A stretch of 64,000 nt of DNA. Origin: Macrotrachela quadricornifera (Eukaryota; Rotifera; Eurotatoria; Philodinida; Philodinidae). The notes beneath the pieces are model-generated. The model was not told where the DNA came from. It saw only the letters and a program-made list of their open reading frames with translations, and searched no databases. Location: positions 200,492-264,491 of the forward strand of contig JAJEKB010020179.1 of the NCBI GenBank assembly GCA_022393335.1, written 5' to 3'. Positions 1 through 11,314 of this stretch are shown piece by piece. Numbering within the stretch: the first letter of the stretch is position 1; each line of letters begins with the position of its first letter. A program made the translations under genes and the position numbers.

Positions 1-150
1 TAGATATTGTTTTTGATGATAAGATCTTTTCATTCAAAGTTAGTAGTGTGTCTAATCGATTTTCAGAGACATTACAGTATTATTTCTTAAAAACTAAAAA
101 TGTAGTTTGTGCTATCTAAAATAGAAATATAGAAATGAGAATATGATCAA
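1..150. repeat. Diverged copy of the sequence downstream of the NHL exon fragment
   Basis: About 140 bp here resemble 11315-11460 in the same orientation, sharing a 20-base run within 'cagagacattacagtattat' and the following 'tagtttgtgc'. At 11.3 kb this sequence lies in the putative intron after an NHL exon. The left edge of the window may therefore lie just downstream of a paralogous NHL exon outside the window. That last point is inference. Confidence 0.6.
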
Positions 151-1669
151 TGATATAATATCATTCTAACTTGTTTATTAATTAGTAATTCAAGTATTTA
201 TATTTGATAAGAACTGTTGGCGTGAGGATCGTCATCGAATATCGGAAATCATGTTGAACTTTTAACATAAGTTTCAATCATTTCTATTCGATCTCCCAAT
301 TACACTTGAATACATCTAACGTAGGCAGATTGGAATACTTAGTCAAGTCAAATTATTTGAACATCCATCGAGTTAAAAATAATTGAACGCAGATCTAAAA
401 TATAGAAACAAGGTAGCCATCATTGAACTATTCGACATAAGGAAAGATACTCGTTTAATCAATCAAATAACATGAGATTACAAAGAATAATTTATGTAAA
501 AATCTTTTACATTTTTAGAAAAGAAGTTTTAACTTGTTTGCTAGGAAACATGGAGTCGACAAGAAATTGTACAACCTAATTAAAAAGTATCAATAATTTC
601 GAGAAATCTATTCAAGTAGAAACAAAAATGTCCATATATATATAACATAAGAATGCTTTTGCTTTTTTTGTAGTCAAAGGGTTTAAGCTCTCTTTAGAAC
701 TATAGTTTAATGATTTAATAATGAATTTTAAAGAAATTAATACAGATTTTCGTGAACTCTCTTGCACAAAAATTTCTAGGTTTTTCTGAGAATTTTCTTT
801 GCAGCTTTCTCAATATAAATTTTTTTGAAACTACCGTTGACGCAGGTAAGTCTTTCTTAATAATGGTTCGACATTGAATTGGTTAGTTTTTATTATAAAG
901 AAAACAATTTAGACAAAGTCATAAGAGAATTGAATTTTTGAATTTTTCTTTTATTCAAATGAAAACATGTTTTGACTGTGAATTCTAGAACTTTTCAAAA
1001 ATTCTAAATAAAAAAAAATAAACATAGAGAAAAACAGAAATTTGGCTTTATTATAACTTCATTCAAGCGATACTCTAAAATTTAATAATCATTCAAACGT
1101 GTTAGCTAATATTGTCACTTTGAAAATAAGGTAGAAAATGAACATACGAATTTAGACAAATTACTGATGAAGTAATGAACAACTTTTCATATTAATTAGT
1201 CGCTTTATTCGCCATTATTAAATAAACTCTTTTTGAATACTTTTTTCGAAATAAGAAGCCATGCGCAGACAAAGATGTAACAGAAAATCGACTTTTTCTT
1301 TTCATCTAGAATATTATCGAACTTTCATCTCATACAATCCCTTCTTTGAGATTCATAGTATACTAATCTTAATAAAACTATTATACTTCATAATTTCCTA
1401 TACTCCAAGGATGACAAACTTCATCATAAAAGAAAATAGTAATTCTTCATTCTATTTTAACAAAGAGAATATGACTTCAGGTTAGAAACAATCTCACCTC
1501 GGTTAGTACTGTCGATCTGACACTTTACAATATATATTAGACTAAGCATGATTGCACACAAAATAATAATTTATTTTTACTTTTATACTTTTGAATATTT
1601 ATGTTAATTCTGAGATGAGTATATGGAGTCAATAGTTATATTCAAATGTAGAAAAATATTAATACCCAT
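151..1669. other. AT-rich non-coding stretch
   Basis: No coding homology, RNA gene or clear repeat was recognised. A short open frame around 1261-1485 has low-complexity composition and no recognisable domain. Confidence 0.5.
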
Positions 1670-2308
1670 TTCAAATTAAAAAAAAAACAGTCAGTGTCGG
1701 TCGAATATCTCGAGAAAAATTAGAGCTAGAGATCTGTGGTTTGTTTTGTTGAATAGTCCAAGATCGGACAAGCAATTTATATTTTGAAAGGAACAAATTT
1801 TGAATGTTTCTTTACCCATTTTTTCGGGTTTTCTGAGAAAAACCGACATTTTGTATGGTTACAGGGATAAAAATAAATCACGTTCATTAAAAAAGATTTC
1901 TTTAAAAAATGACACTATTTCGCATAAAATTCGTCAAAAATCTTGTTTTACTGTAGTTGTGCACATATTTCCCTAGTGAAAAAAGGCTTCCCATACATTT
2001 TGTGCCAAATAGTGTCATTTTTAAAAAAAAAAATTTTGATGAATGTGATTTATTCTACAGAAGGAGCATCCTACGGACTATCATTTCCAAAAGTCAGAGA
2101 TTTAATTTTACCCCTGTAGTCGTACAAAATGTCGGTTTGTCTCAGAAAAATCGAAAAAGATGGATGAAGGAGCATTCAAAATTTGCTTCTCTCAGAATAC
2201 AAATTACTTACCCCATTTTTGGCTATCCAACAAAACAAACCGTTGGTCTCTAGCTCTCATCGTTCTCGAGATATTCGATTAACACTTACTATATTTTTAA
2301 CTTGAACT
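1670..2308. mobile_element. Foldback element with ~250-bp inverted arms
   Basis: The left arm (about 1690-1930) and right arm (about 1995-2300) are reverse complements at roughly 80-85% identity by eye. Shared blocks include 'cgaatatctcgaga', 'gtttgttttgttg', 'ccgacattttgta' and 'aaaatgacactattt'. The right arm carries an extra block of about 45 bp. The inverted similarity runs out to a TTAAAAA stretch on both sides. There is no transposase, so this is a non-autonomous foldback/MITE-like element. The target-site duplication is not resolved. Confidence 0.8.
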
Positions 2309-3318
2309 AGATACTAATTATACGTATATGTAGATAAATATCTTAAATATTGTAGAAAAATCCTAAATTGTATATCCTCATGAACTGCATATTTTACTTA
2401 TCCAAGTAAATCTGAATGTCTTTTTCTCTTCTATATTGTTTTAAAAAGTTCATAATATCAATAAAATTAATATTGAACAATCGTGAGATGTTCAAATTCG
2501 ACAATGCTTAAATTTATTTCATTGGATATGTCTTACACCCTACATGCAGTTTATTGGTATTAAATAGTGAAAGTTATGAAAATCTTTTAATATCGAACTT
2601 ACGAAAGTTTCAGCATTTTTTTATGCATATGAAACAAAAATTTTCTATTAAAAGTTTTTATCTGACAAAATCTAGTTTAAAAAAAATTAGAATTTTCTCA
2701 GTTGTTGATATTTTCAATTGAAATTAAACAATTAAGGTTATGTATTTTCAACTTTCTACAGACACTATGCATAAGAAAAACTCATTTACAGATTGAATAA
2801 AAAAAGTAACATCTATATTTTGATAGTACTTTTATTATGTAACATTTTTCCACTATTGAAAGAACATAAAGATTAAAATATGTATTTAATATGAATTCAC
2901 ATTCATGAAACCCTTTTTCTTATCTAGAATATATCATTCCAGCATTTAATTGATAACATTTTTTCTAGTTTAGTCATATGGCGTTTTTTTTGTTTATAAT
3001 TTTAAAAAGTTGTATGCTTACAGGTCACCAATCAAACTAGATAATAATTGTTCAATCGAAAAATACTAATAGACTATAAATAAGAATTTTGATTCCTGTG
3101 TTATTGCTTTTTATTTAGAATACTCGAATGCATGTGAATAAATAAATTTTTCTACACAAGAAACACTACCTACTTAAATTTAAGAATTTATATATGAATT
3201 TCTTTAACACAAATATGACCTATAAACGTGATTAGAATCACTCAAAAAGTATTTTTAAAAATTCAAGTTCATCTTTTTGTGATACGTCTGAACGCATCTT
3301 TGAAACGTGTCTAGATCA
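2309..3318. other. AT-rich non-coding stretch
   Basis: Nothing recognisable on either strand; a high-AT sequence with no convincing open frame. Confidence 0.5.
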
Positions 3319-3674
3319 AGGGGGAAAAAGCGGATCCTGGTGGATCCTAGGATTCACAGGATCCACCAGGATCCACAGGATCCAATAGGATCCATCTATC
3401 TATCTATCTATATTATAATGTTCAGTGCGTGTCTGACTGTTACCGAGTCAAAAAAAACATGGTTATAGCTCGAGCTCTATAGCAAAAATAGGCTTGGCTA
3501 TTTTCTTCTATATAATGATGTTAAGTATCTCTGTGTGTGTTGCCAGCAGGGGCCGAAATGGGCTGACCGGCCCAGTGCCCAGGCCCGGTGCGGCTCGGCT
3601 CAGTCTGGTCCAACAAAATATTTTATTGGGTCGAGCGGACCATTATGTTTCTCGGATCGGGTCCGGGGAGAATA

Positions 3675-4315
3675 CATCCTATTCCGTGATGTTGAACATT
3701 AGGAGATCCAGTTCCGCCTAGGATCTAGTTACATCCGATTCCGGAAACAGATATTAACATAAGACAATTCGATTCCGCCATCAGAAGGAATTCCTAGTAA
3801 TTCCGTCTGATTCCGGAATCATATATGCATTAGTCTTTATCGTATGCTTCTAAGTTATCATAGTGAACGGATCCGGAATCAGACGGAATTACTAGGAATT
3901 CCTAGGAATTCCTTCTGATTCCGGAATTGATGGAACTAGTACCGTTTCCGGAATCGTTCAGCGGAATCGCTTGTCGCCTTCACCCTCATGTTTGCTATTG
4001 TGATTGTAGGTTAATCTTCAACATAAACGAGCGATTCCGGATCCGGAATCAGACGAAATTACATGGAATTCCTAGGAATTCCGTCTGATTCCCGAATCAT
4101 ATATGCATTAGTCTTTATCGTATGCTTCTAAGTTATTATAGTGAACGGATCCGGAATCAGATAGAATTCTTAGGAATTCCTTCCAATTCCGGAGTTGATG
4201 GAACTAGTACCGATTCCGGAATTGCTTCTCAAACTTTGTGTAATTTCGGAATCGGTGGAATTAGTTCCCTAGGCGGAACTGGATCCACTAATGTTCAACA
4301 TCGCGGAATAGGATG
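3675..4315. mobile_element. Foldback inside the GC-rich element
   Basis: 'catcctattccg' at 3675 through 'gttccgcctagg' at 3722 is repeated in inverse orientation at 4268-4315. The interior is a web of ggaatc/gattcc palindromes plus a direct repeat of about 60 bp ('atatatgcattagtctttat', near 3820 and 4105). It appears to have inserted into the hAT-like element, splitting its GC-rich left part. Confidence 0.7.
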
Positions 4316-4582
4316 ACTGCTCGGTCCGGGTGGGCCATTTATTTTTCCAGGCCAACCTGGCCCGGCATTTGGTATTGTTTTTTTAAGTTTTTTCTCAATT
4401 ATGTGCGCATTTCATTTACAGCGACCGTCAAAAATATTTTATAATAGAAACTGTATTTAAAATTCAGTCCTACGACTCAAAAAAAATAAATAAGTTTGAC
4501 TTTGAATGATGAAATGATCACGTATTTCGATATATTTGAAAGTTTATTGATAAAAATGATTGTTTTCATTAATTAAACTCTA

Positions 4583-5134
4583 CCGGGTGTTCAAAAACCT
4601 TTACGCCCGCACTCAGGTTCGACCTTAAGAACAAGTGACTCCACTAAGTATCTTATACCAAATTGAAGTCCGCAAAAAACTACATCGACCAGTACAATTA
4701 GACTAAACATTGTCTATTAAATTATTGAAAAATCTTGTACTGTATTTCAAGATGTCATAGATTCTACAAGGTATTACAAAACCTTTATATCTCCCGTGGT
4801 TCGAGCTTAAGATCAAATGACTTCACTAAGTATTTTATACCAAATTGAAGCCCGTAAAAAACTGCATCGATTAGTGCAAATGGACTAAACATTGTCTATT
4901 ACATTATTGAAGAGTCTTGCACTGTATATCAAGATGTTATACATCTGATATAATAGAATCTATGACATCTAAATATACAGTGCAAAATTTTTTAATAATG
5001 TAGTAGACAATGTTTGGTCTAATTGCACTCATGGATGCAGTTTTTTGCGGGCTTCAATTTGGTATAAAATACTTAGTGGAATCATTTGACCTTAAGGTCG
5101 AACCGTAGGGGAGTAAAGGTTTTTGAACACCCTG
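4583..5134. mobile_element. TA-flanked MITE with ~180-bp inverted arms (Tc1/mariner-like)
   Basis: The left end CCGGGTGTTCAAAAACC (4583) and right end GGTTTTTGAACACCCTG (to 5134) form the terminal repeat, with TA on each side (4581-4582 and 5135-5136). The arms of about 180 bp pair almost throughout. A third, direct partial copy of the arm fills the middle (about 4769-4945). A TA duplication with a C(A/C)GGGTGTTC end suggests mobilisation by a Tc1/mariner transposase; this is inference, as none is encoded here. Confidence 0.8.
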
Positions 5135-6047
5135 TATTATGCTAATTCGAAATGTCAGTGAGCGCATTTACTTTATTAAAATCTTATTCTTAGTCAATAA
5201 ATTTCACGTGCATTATAACTGATATTTGTTTTACTATCAAAGTTTCAGGGAATTTTGGCTGTTGATAAAGAACTCATGAGTGTGATTTTATTTTCGAAGT
5301 GTGTAAGACGAACTACTAATACAGTAAATCTAAGCTACATCTCAAAGTAGCTGCATCTCTCGGCTACATGCGAAGCTCTATCTTAAAAAGTTGATATTCA
5401 TTAAGTAAAGAGTGACCACAGGAGCAGTAGCTCAAAAATAAGCTATCATCTGAAAATGTGACCCTTAAATTATATTTTATTTAAGCATTCTACTTTGATT
5501 GAGGATAGATGCAAGAATATTTTCTGAAAATAAGAAAGTCTCTTATATATTTGTTCCAATTTTTAATGCTAAAATCTATGTTGACTATGATTATGTAATG
5601 AGTTAGAGCGGAGTAGAAAAATTACTGTGTCAAATAAATAACCATATATAATGTTCGTATATTAATTTTTATATTTTAGATGTGGAAGATTTTTCTCTGT
5701 TCACAAATTACGCTTAACAACCGAATGGCTTTCTATCTGAAAACTAGAAAAAGAAATGTATATTCAGTCAAAAAGGCGGTTAAATTTCTCCTAGGGGTAA
5801 CTCAATTAAAAAAATAATACCAAAGAATACCGCATTTCGTAGAATGAGTGTTGTAGAGTTTTGAAGCCTTACAATATGTTTGTCTTCCACTCAAAAAAAT
5901 AATTAATCTTCTTACATAAAAATTTGATTACGAGTTTAATAATCTTCGTTAGTCATACTCAAAATAATACCGAGTATTTCCTCGCAACTACATTTGTAAT
6001 AAACACAACAAACTACGCATTTGGTTGCGAGGAAAAATTCGTGGCAA
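5135..6047. other. AT-rich filler of the nested element
   Basis: No gene or clear repeat recognised; it lies inside the GC-rich hAT-like element. Short open frames near 5924-6320 run into its GC-rich end and carry no recognised domain. Confidence 0.45.
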
Positions 6048-6439
6048 AAAATTCTGTCGGGCCCGAGCCGGGTCGGAGGGGCCAGAAAAATTTGTCGGGT
6101 CAGGTCAGGCCGGGTTGAGCGAAATGTAAGTCGAGTCGGGGGGGGGGGAGGGGCTGGAAAATTTCCGGGCCATTTTGGGCCGGGTCGGACCATAAAAATG
6201 AGGCCCGTTTCGAGCCCTGGTTACCAGGTTAAAGGAACAGGAATGATGGTAGAGATGGGATCAAAGGAGCATACGATTGTTTTCAAAGAAATTTTTTATA
6301 TTTGTTACCTTTATATAAATTGAATATCATGCAATAACCTTTGTTTCAGAACAGAGATAGAATTCTAAAAGTGTCTTTAAGAATTCTCTCGCGATTAGAA
6401 GAGATTTTTTTTACATGGTGAAAGCGGTCGTACAGTATG

Positions 6440-6930
6440 CACGGGTTTCCACTAGTCTCCAATATAAAGCAGTTCATGATCTAAGGGTACTCCAATATAT
6501 AGAACTTGATGACTTAACAGTACCCCGACTAGATAGTAGTTTGATGATCCAAGGGTATCCTGAATATATAGTAGTTGGGAACCCAAGGGTACCCCGAATA
6601 TAAAGTAGTTGATGACCTAAGGGTATCCCCAATATATAGTAGTTGATCACCTAATGGTACTCCCAATATACAGTACTTGATGACCCAAGGGCACCCTGAA
6701 TTTATAGTAGTTGGTGGCCTAGGGGTATCCCAATATACAGTACTTGCTAACGTTAGGGTACCCCTAATATATAGTAAGTGATGGCCTAAGGGTACGCCCA
6801 ATATATGGCAGTTAATAACATTAGAGTTCCCCCCAATGTATAGTAGATGATTATTTAAGAGTACCTCCAATATATAGTAGTTGATTATTTAAGAGTACCT
6901 CCAATATATAGTAGTTGATGACCTACAAAT
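6440..6930. repeat. 34-bp minisatellite, about 14 units
   Basis: Tandem units of the form 'agtagttgatgacctaaggg' + 'tatccccaatatat', 34 bp by counting three adjacent units, degenerate but continuous. Open frames on both strands across the array merely translate the repeat and are not taken as genes. Confidence 0.85.
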
Positions 6931-7066
6931 GACCCCGTTCTGGGTAGCATGAATGATTACGAGGACTGTTATAAATTTTTATTCAGTTTGATGAAATTTT
7001 AAGATACTCGTTTTCATAGTGAAAATTTACTTTAACTTTAAGTTTTTTAAAGCTAAAGTGCCACAT

Positions 7067-7477
7067 CCCGGGCAGATAAAACTCAAAAAAAAGTGGAATG
7101 CGCGTAGAAATTTTAACGGAAATAAAATCCGGAGAAGCGCACATTTTTACGATTTTTATCTCTGTTAGCTTCTCTATTGTGATTAACGCGTCGACAATAC
7201 ATACTTAACGGGAAGAGACGCGTTAAAACGCACAAAGTAACGTATAAAATCTCATTAAATTCCGCATTTTAACGAGTAATTACGGAGTAAATTTTAACGC
7301 AGTGGAACTCTTTCTGAAAAATTGCGCAAAAACACGTTCAAACGACGTAAATACGGCGTTTTTACGGTGGTCTACCGTTAAAACGACGTAAATACGGCGT
7401 TTTTACGGTGGTCTACCGTTAAAACGCCGTATTTACGTTGTTTGAACGTGTTTTTTTAAAGATCATGTCTGCCTGGG
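7067..7477. mobile_element. Small TIR element with internal direct repeat and palindrome
   Basis: CCCGGGCAGA at 7067 pairs with TCTGCCTGGG ending at 7477. Inside, a 41-bp unit ('aaacgacgtaaatacggcgt' followed by 'ttttacggtggtctaccgtt') occurs twice in tandem at about 7340-7422. It is followed by an inverted copy, giving a strong hairpin out to 'aaaaacacgttcaaac' / 'gtttgaacgtgttttt'. There are no coding features. Confidence 0.7.
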
Positions 7478-8031
7478 ATCTAGTTCAGATTTAATAGAAC
7501 TCACTAGAATCCATCAGGATCCACTAGGATCCACCAGGATCCATCAGGATCCATCAGGATCCAAGGATCCAGGATCCGCTTTTTCCCCCTAGGCTACACT
7601 AGTGATATAGTCGATAGGACTCTAAGGGAATATATCATATTTGGACTATTTTGTACTGCAATACTATGCAGTAAATTTCGTTTTCTCAGCAACGATAAGC
7701 GTTATGATCAAGATTTTTTACTAAAGATTTTATTGAAAATATGGACTCGAGAATAATTTTACTCAACAGAGTACAGCAAACTGTATCAAATTACGTCGAA
7801 AAATATTTGTAGAAATGATTTTTTCTATAAGAAATTGTTTTAACATTACATTGTTCTTTTTATCACTCAGGAGGGCACTTCTCCAGGTGCATCTTCCAAT
7901 TTCAATTATTTTTTTGCCTAGAAATACTAAACAGTGCTCTGGTAAAAGCTCTAAAAGATTTTGTATTCTCGTTGCTTCCTTCAAAAGTTATGAACATTTT
8001 AATCTTAATCCTATTAGATTATAATATAATA

Positions 8032-8504
8032 AGGTAGATCAAAAGTAACCTAGCGCACAATTCTTTTCTATTTTTTCCTATTAGATCGATAGTTAATGCT
8101 CATATTTAAATCATACATACTATATGATAATACTCGAAGAAGCGATCTATTAGTTACCTTTGACCTTTCAGACTTTGATAGAAAAATTGCAAAGTAATTT
8201 GAATTTAATTATCTCCTACGTTATTTTAGATCTGCTTTATAGAACATTACTAAAGAGCAGGCTATCATGAGAAGAAATGTGTTGACTTCAATAAAAAACA
8301 GCAGGCTTCTCTGGCAACTACATAGTGGTACACGAAAGATATTCAGATATTTTTCAATACATTTTTAATGATAAAGATTGTTGATAGGTCGCGTCTCTGA
8401 GTATTATCGTACAGTATATGTAGTTCAAATATGAGCATCAACTATTGACTTAGTAGGAAAAATTTGAAAAGAATCTCGCATTAGGTTACTTTTGGCTCGC
8501 CGTG
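8032..8504. mobile_element. MITE with ~120-bp inverted arms
   Basis: 'gatcaaaagtaacctagcgc' (left, about 8037) pairs with 'gcattaggttacttttggct' (right, about 8478). The pairing continues for about 120 bp ('gatgctcatatttgaac', 'gataatactc'). The right end CGCCGTG is followed by TATATA, compatible with TA insertion. The element lies directly upstream of the discoidin-like exon and may sit in its intron. Confidence 0.75.
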
Positions 8505-8527
8505 TATATATATATTTCTTTACACAG

Positions 8528-9072
8528 ATTTTCCACACGGTATATTACCGAGAAATGAGACCATTTATCCCATTTGGAATACAACAGCCGGTCAAAACAG
8601 CATGCCGGCTACTCCCGGCGGCAGCACCGGTAATTACCCGTCGAGCGAAGGTCCAATGAATGTATTTGACGGTAGTCCAAAAAAAAAATTCCTGTCGTTT
8701 GGTGATCATACAGTATTAACTGAACGAGGACTTAGAACCGGTTTCTACTTCACTAGTGCACAAGGTTCACAAATTCTAGTCGCATATCGATTTGCTACTG
8801 CTGGTGGTGGCCAAGACCGTATACCATTAACAGTGACTATCGAAGGTAGCAATTCGGGAAACTTGACATATGGTTCAAGTTGGACACTCATCAGTAATAA
8901 TGTGACAACTGGATTACTCAACATTTCAAATTCGGGTACCTATGGCACAAATCAAACGATAGTCAATAACATCAGTTATGCCAGCTATCGTATACTTGTT
9001 ACTAGTAAGAAGGATCCTTCTAATAGGTCAAATTCCGTAGAGATTGGTGAACTCGAACTGTATTTACAATAA
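8528..9072 (+). CDS. Last exon of a discoidin/galactose-binding-like extracellular gene (5' partial)
   Basis: An open exon of 180 codons begins right after a good 3' splice site ('atttctttacacag' ending at 8527) in phase 2, and ends at TAA. The frame starts before the first methionine, so the ATG at 8602 is probably not the true start. The residues contain the block MPATPGGSTGNYPSSEGP, then VFDGS, LSFGDH and TVEGSN, and end in VEIGELELYLQ. That layout is typical of a discoidin/F5-8-type beta-sandwich found in many secreted or surface bdelloid proteins; the family assignment rests on recognition by eye. An AATAAA at 9174-9179 follows. No upstream exons were found; a MITE occupies 8032-8504, so the gene is either split by it or a relic. 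The 'EGSN' and 'ELELY' motifs argue for the domain; the ligand is unknown. Confidence 0.7.
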
Positions 9073-10609
9073 CACAATGTTTCAACAATTTAGAAAACAA
9101 TCGGATTAATTAACATTTTGTCTTGTGTTCTATACCATCAAGAAAAAAAATTTACGTATATTTTTGTGGTCAAAATAAAAGTTAAAAATAAGCGTTTTTG
9201 GATGGTGAGAGTGTGAAGTAAATCATATTATACTTGATGGGATAGCTAAAACGTAGGATTTTCATATTAGACTTTCTACCTAAATATTTTTACTGTAACA
9301 CAATGAACGTGGATTCTTCTGATATTTTATTCTGCAAACATAAATCGAAAAGTGAAAGCTATTTGGATTCTATGAGCTAATGAAAACTAGACGACAAAAC
9401 TAAGCTCAAAATTTCGAAATGAAAAATCTATAATTTAGATTGATCTTGGCTTCTAATATTCGACTAATTTGTCGTGACCATAAAAAATTCACCCAACATA
9501 CTTTGAGCCTTTCATTCTAGAATGTGAAAGTGTTAGTCAGTATTTAGAGTTGGGATTTTGAAAATTTATCCACTGGAACTTTACAGGCTCATATTCCATG
9601 ACCACTGAAATCATGAATTCGAACTAAGAAAAGATCCTGATAGGTATGCACCGAACTCAAACCCGAACCCCGAACTTGAGATCGGGTCCTGTACATACCT
9701 ACATCCGTGAAAAACTGGTGAAAATCGACCGGTACGGTTGCAAATGTGCCCTAGGTTTTCCTAAAGTTTTTTTGTAAGATTTTCAATTAGCCCTTTTAAG
9801 AACAAAGCTATCTGATATCTTTTTGGAGTAAATATTCACTTCTCGAGTATAAATTCAAGGCATTAATTGATGATCCTTAGATTGCGGAAGGTTCAAATGA
9901 ATGATATGTATTGGAGTCAAAGGATGGGGGCGCATAAGAACAGGAATCGGTCCATCCTTAGATAACCAAAAGAAATACATCATTCAATGCAGAATTTAAC
10001 AGCCAATCTTTTGGTGATAAACTCAACGATTATTTCAAAGAATTTAATGGTTTCTGATATACTTTATTAAATCATCTATGTCTTTTATTTTTTACTCCGT
10101 ATTTTGACAATTACAAACTCACAACTGGACATTATCTAAATGAGTTAATTTTGATAGAAGCTAATATATCATAATAAATGAAATATTATATTCATATAAT
10201 ATAAACTTGCAATTTCAATATCAAATGAACTAACATATTTTTTTCGAATTAATTTATCTGCTACATTAATTAAAAGTTCACTTTTAAAAGATAAAATTTT
10301 ATTTTAAATAATCTTTTAATCTTTTGTACATATTAATACTTATTTTTTGAAGAATTTCATTTAATAATGATTCATCTCATTTATCAAATGCTTGATAAGT
10401 ATTTGCTAGATATGTTCGAACATCTTTAGAAACCAAAAACAGGAATAATTTTACTTAAACATAAAAATGACTTTTTTATTATTTGATATGATACTCGAAA
10501 TGTATGTTGAACTAATCGAAACATCATTTATTTATTATTCGTTATCATCTAAAGAAAAAGATTTTCTTTTTTTTTAAATAACATTCTATTTTCAGTTTGT
10601 TTATATAAA
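9073..10609. other. Non-coding; possible trace of further coding relic on minus strand
   Basis: 9073-10130 shows nothing recognisable beyond the AATAAA at 9174. Between about 10360 and 10560 the minus strand has protein-like runs broken by stops, continuing the relic described next, but they could not be assigned. Confidence 0.4.
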
Positions 10610-10962
10610 CGAAGAGTTTTATTCCTTTAATTCAATAAAAAGATTTGATGAATTTGTCTCATGCATAATCAAAGTTTAATTCGTTTCGTCTAATGAACCC
10701 TAATAGAAAAAAAATAGCTATTAATCATTTTATTTTTATTTGAATAGAAATTCTCATACCATCAATTCATTATTAATAATCATCTTACGAATAATATCAT
10801 AAACGTGTTTCATTGATAATTCAAACTTATCCATTAATGTTAATATTGAAATTGTCGAAAAACTATTAGAATAAATTTATAAATAAATATCTAACGATAC
10901 TTCTTGTATTTTATTTCTAAGCATTTCAAATATTTCATTAGTATTTGGCATTAAATTCCATA
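10610..10962 (-). pseudogene. EIF3C: eIF3 subunit c relic (PCI-domain C-terminal part)
   Basis: On the minus strand, 10962-10760 reads as ...NEIFEML..KIQEVSLDIYL, one stop, then IYSNSFSTISILTLMDKFEL and IRKMIINNELM. This matches the eIF3c C-terminal region (known pattern: [21 protein letters not shown] and KMIINEELMASLDQ). A 60-bp GT-AG intron (10759 to 10700) separates it from GSLDETN, stop, TLIMHETNSSN, matching the 'SLDQPTQTVVMH' segment. eIF3c is a core translation-initiation scaffold subunit. Here at least two in-frame stops disrupt it and only this segment remains, so it is a dead copy. The retained intron shows it is not a processed retrocopy. Confidence 0.7.
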
Positions 10963-11080
10963 TCTAAATATTTAGATCTAAAGAAATTTTTCTTATTTAA
11001 ACAGACATGCTTTTTTATTGATTTTATCATTAATTAAAAAATTAACACATGCATTCCAATCGACTTTTTTTAATGCATGA

Positions 11081-11110
11081 CCACCCTCACCATCACCCTC
11101 ACCCACCCTC
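11081..11110. repeat. CACCCTCACC-type short repeat
   Basis: A run of ccaccctcac-catcaccctc-acccaccctc lies directly upstream of the NHL exon fragment. Similar short CCCTCAC tracts recur at 32975-32992, 38104-38119 and 43807-43842. Confidence 0.6.
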
Positions 11111-11118
11111 AAAATGGA

Positions 11119-11277
11119 TTTAAATGTTTGGTTGGACGTTCAAGTAAAAGTGGATCAACAGCAAATCAATTATACAATCCACAGACGATGGCTTTCGATT
11201 CTGATGGTAACATTTTTGTGACTGATTTCAACAATCATCGAATTCAAAAATTTATCATGGCTTCGAACGCATGTGGT
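11119..11277 (+). pseudogene. Single exon fragment with one NHL repeat
   Basis: The frame reads GFKCLVGRSS, then NQLYNPQTMAFDSDGNIFVT, DFNNHRIQKF and ASNAC. This is one complete NHL blade with the signature D-x-D-G-N-(I/L)-(F/Y)-V-(T/A)-D and N-(N/H)-R-(I/V)-Q. It ends at a plausible donor (GTATGT, about 11277). No clear acceptor or neighbouring exon was found; the 5' side is a CACCCTCACC repeat. NHL blades form beta-propellers used in binding. This isolated exon is probably a gene fragment. Confidence 0.65.
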
Positions 11278-11314
11278 ATGTTTATTCATTTCAGGTTAAA
11301 AAATAACCGGAAAA

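Larger units (their letters stand above)
3547..6219. mobile_element. GC-rich hAT-like non-autonomous element, nested
   Basis: The ends read CAGGGGCCGAAATGGGC (from 3547) and, on the opposite strand from 6219, CAGGGCTCGAAACGGGC, which form an imperfect terminal inverted repeat. The flanking octamers are GTTGCCAG (3539-3546) and GTTACCAG (6220-6227), an 8-bp duplication with one mismatch. A CAGGG-type end with an 8-bp duplication is the hAT pattern. Subterminal DNA is strikingly rich in cccgg/gggcc words (3550-3665, 4320-4372, 6048-6215) against an AT-rich background. No transposase is visible. Confidence 0.65.
3319..7590. mobile_element. Composite element with 20-bp terminal inverted repeats and GGATCC-rich ends
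   Basis: The 20 bases AGGGGGAAAAAGCGGATCCT at 3319-3338 recur as an exact reverse complement at 7571-7590. Just inside both ends lie short arrays of 'ggatcc(a/t)' words (3331-3394 and 7509-7578). The interior contains no transposase and is filled with other elements: a GC-rich hAT-like element, a foldback, a TA-flanked MITE, a minisatellite and a small TIR element. The superfamily and target duplication are not determined. A (TCTA)n microsatellite lies at 3395-3415. Confidence 0.7.

Noticed and set aside
1957..2253. 98-codon open frame on the plus strand
   Set aside because: It lies in the right arm of a foldback element and has no recognisable domain.
5936..6323. Pro/Arg/Gly-rich open frames
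   Set aside because: They translate the GC-rich terminal repeat of a transposon; both strands are open because of composition.
6415..6870. Open frames on both strands with ILGVPLG-type repeats
   Set aside because: They are translations of the 34-bp minisatellite.
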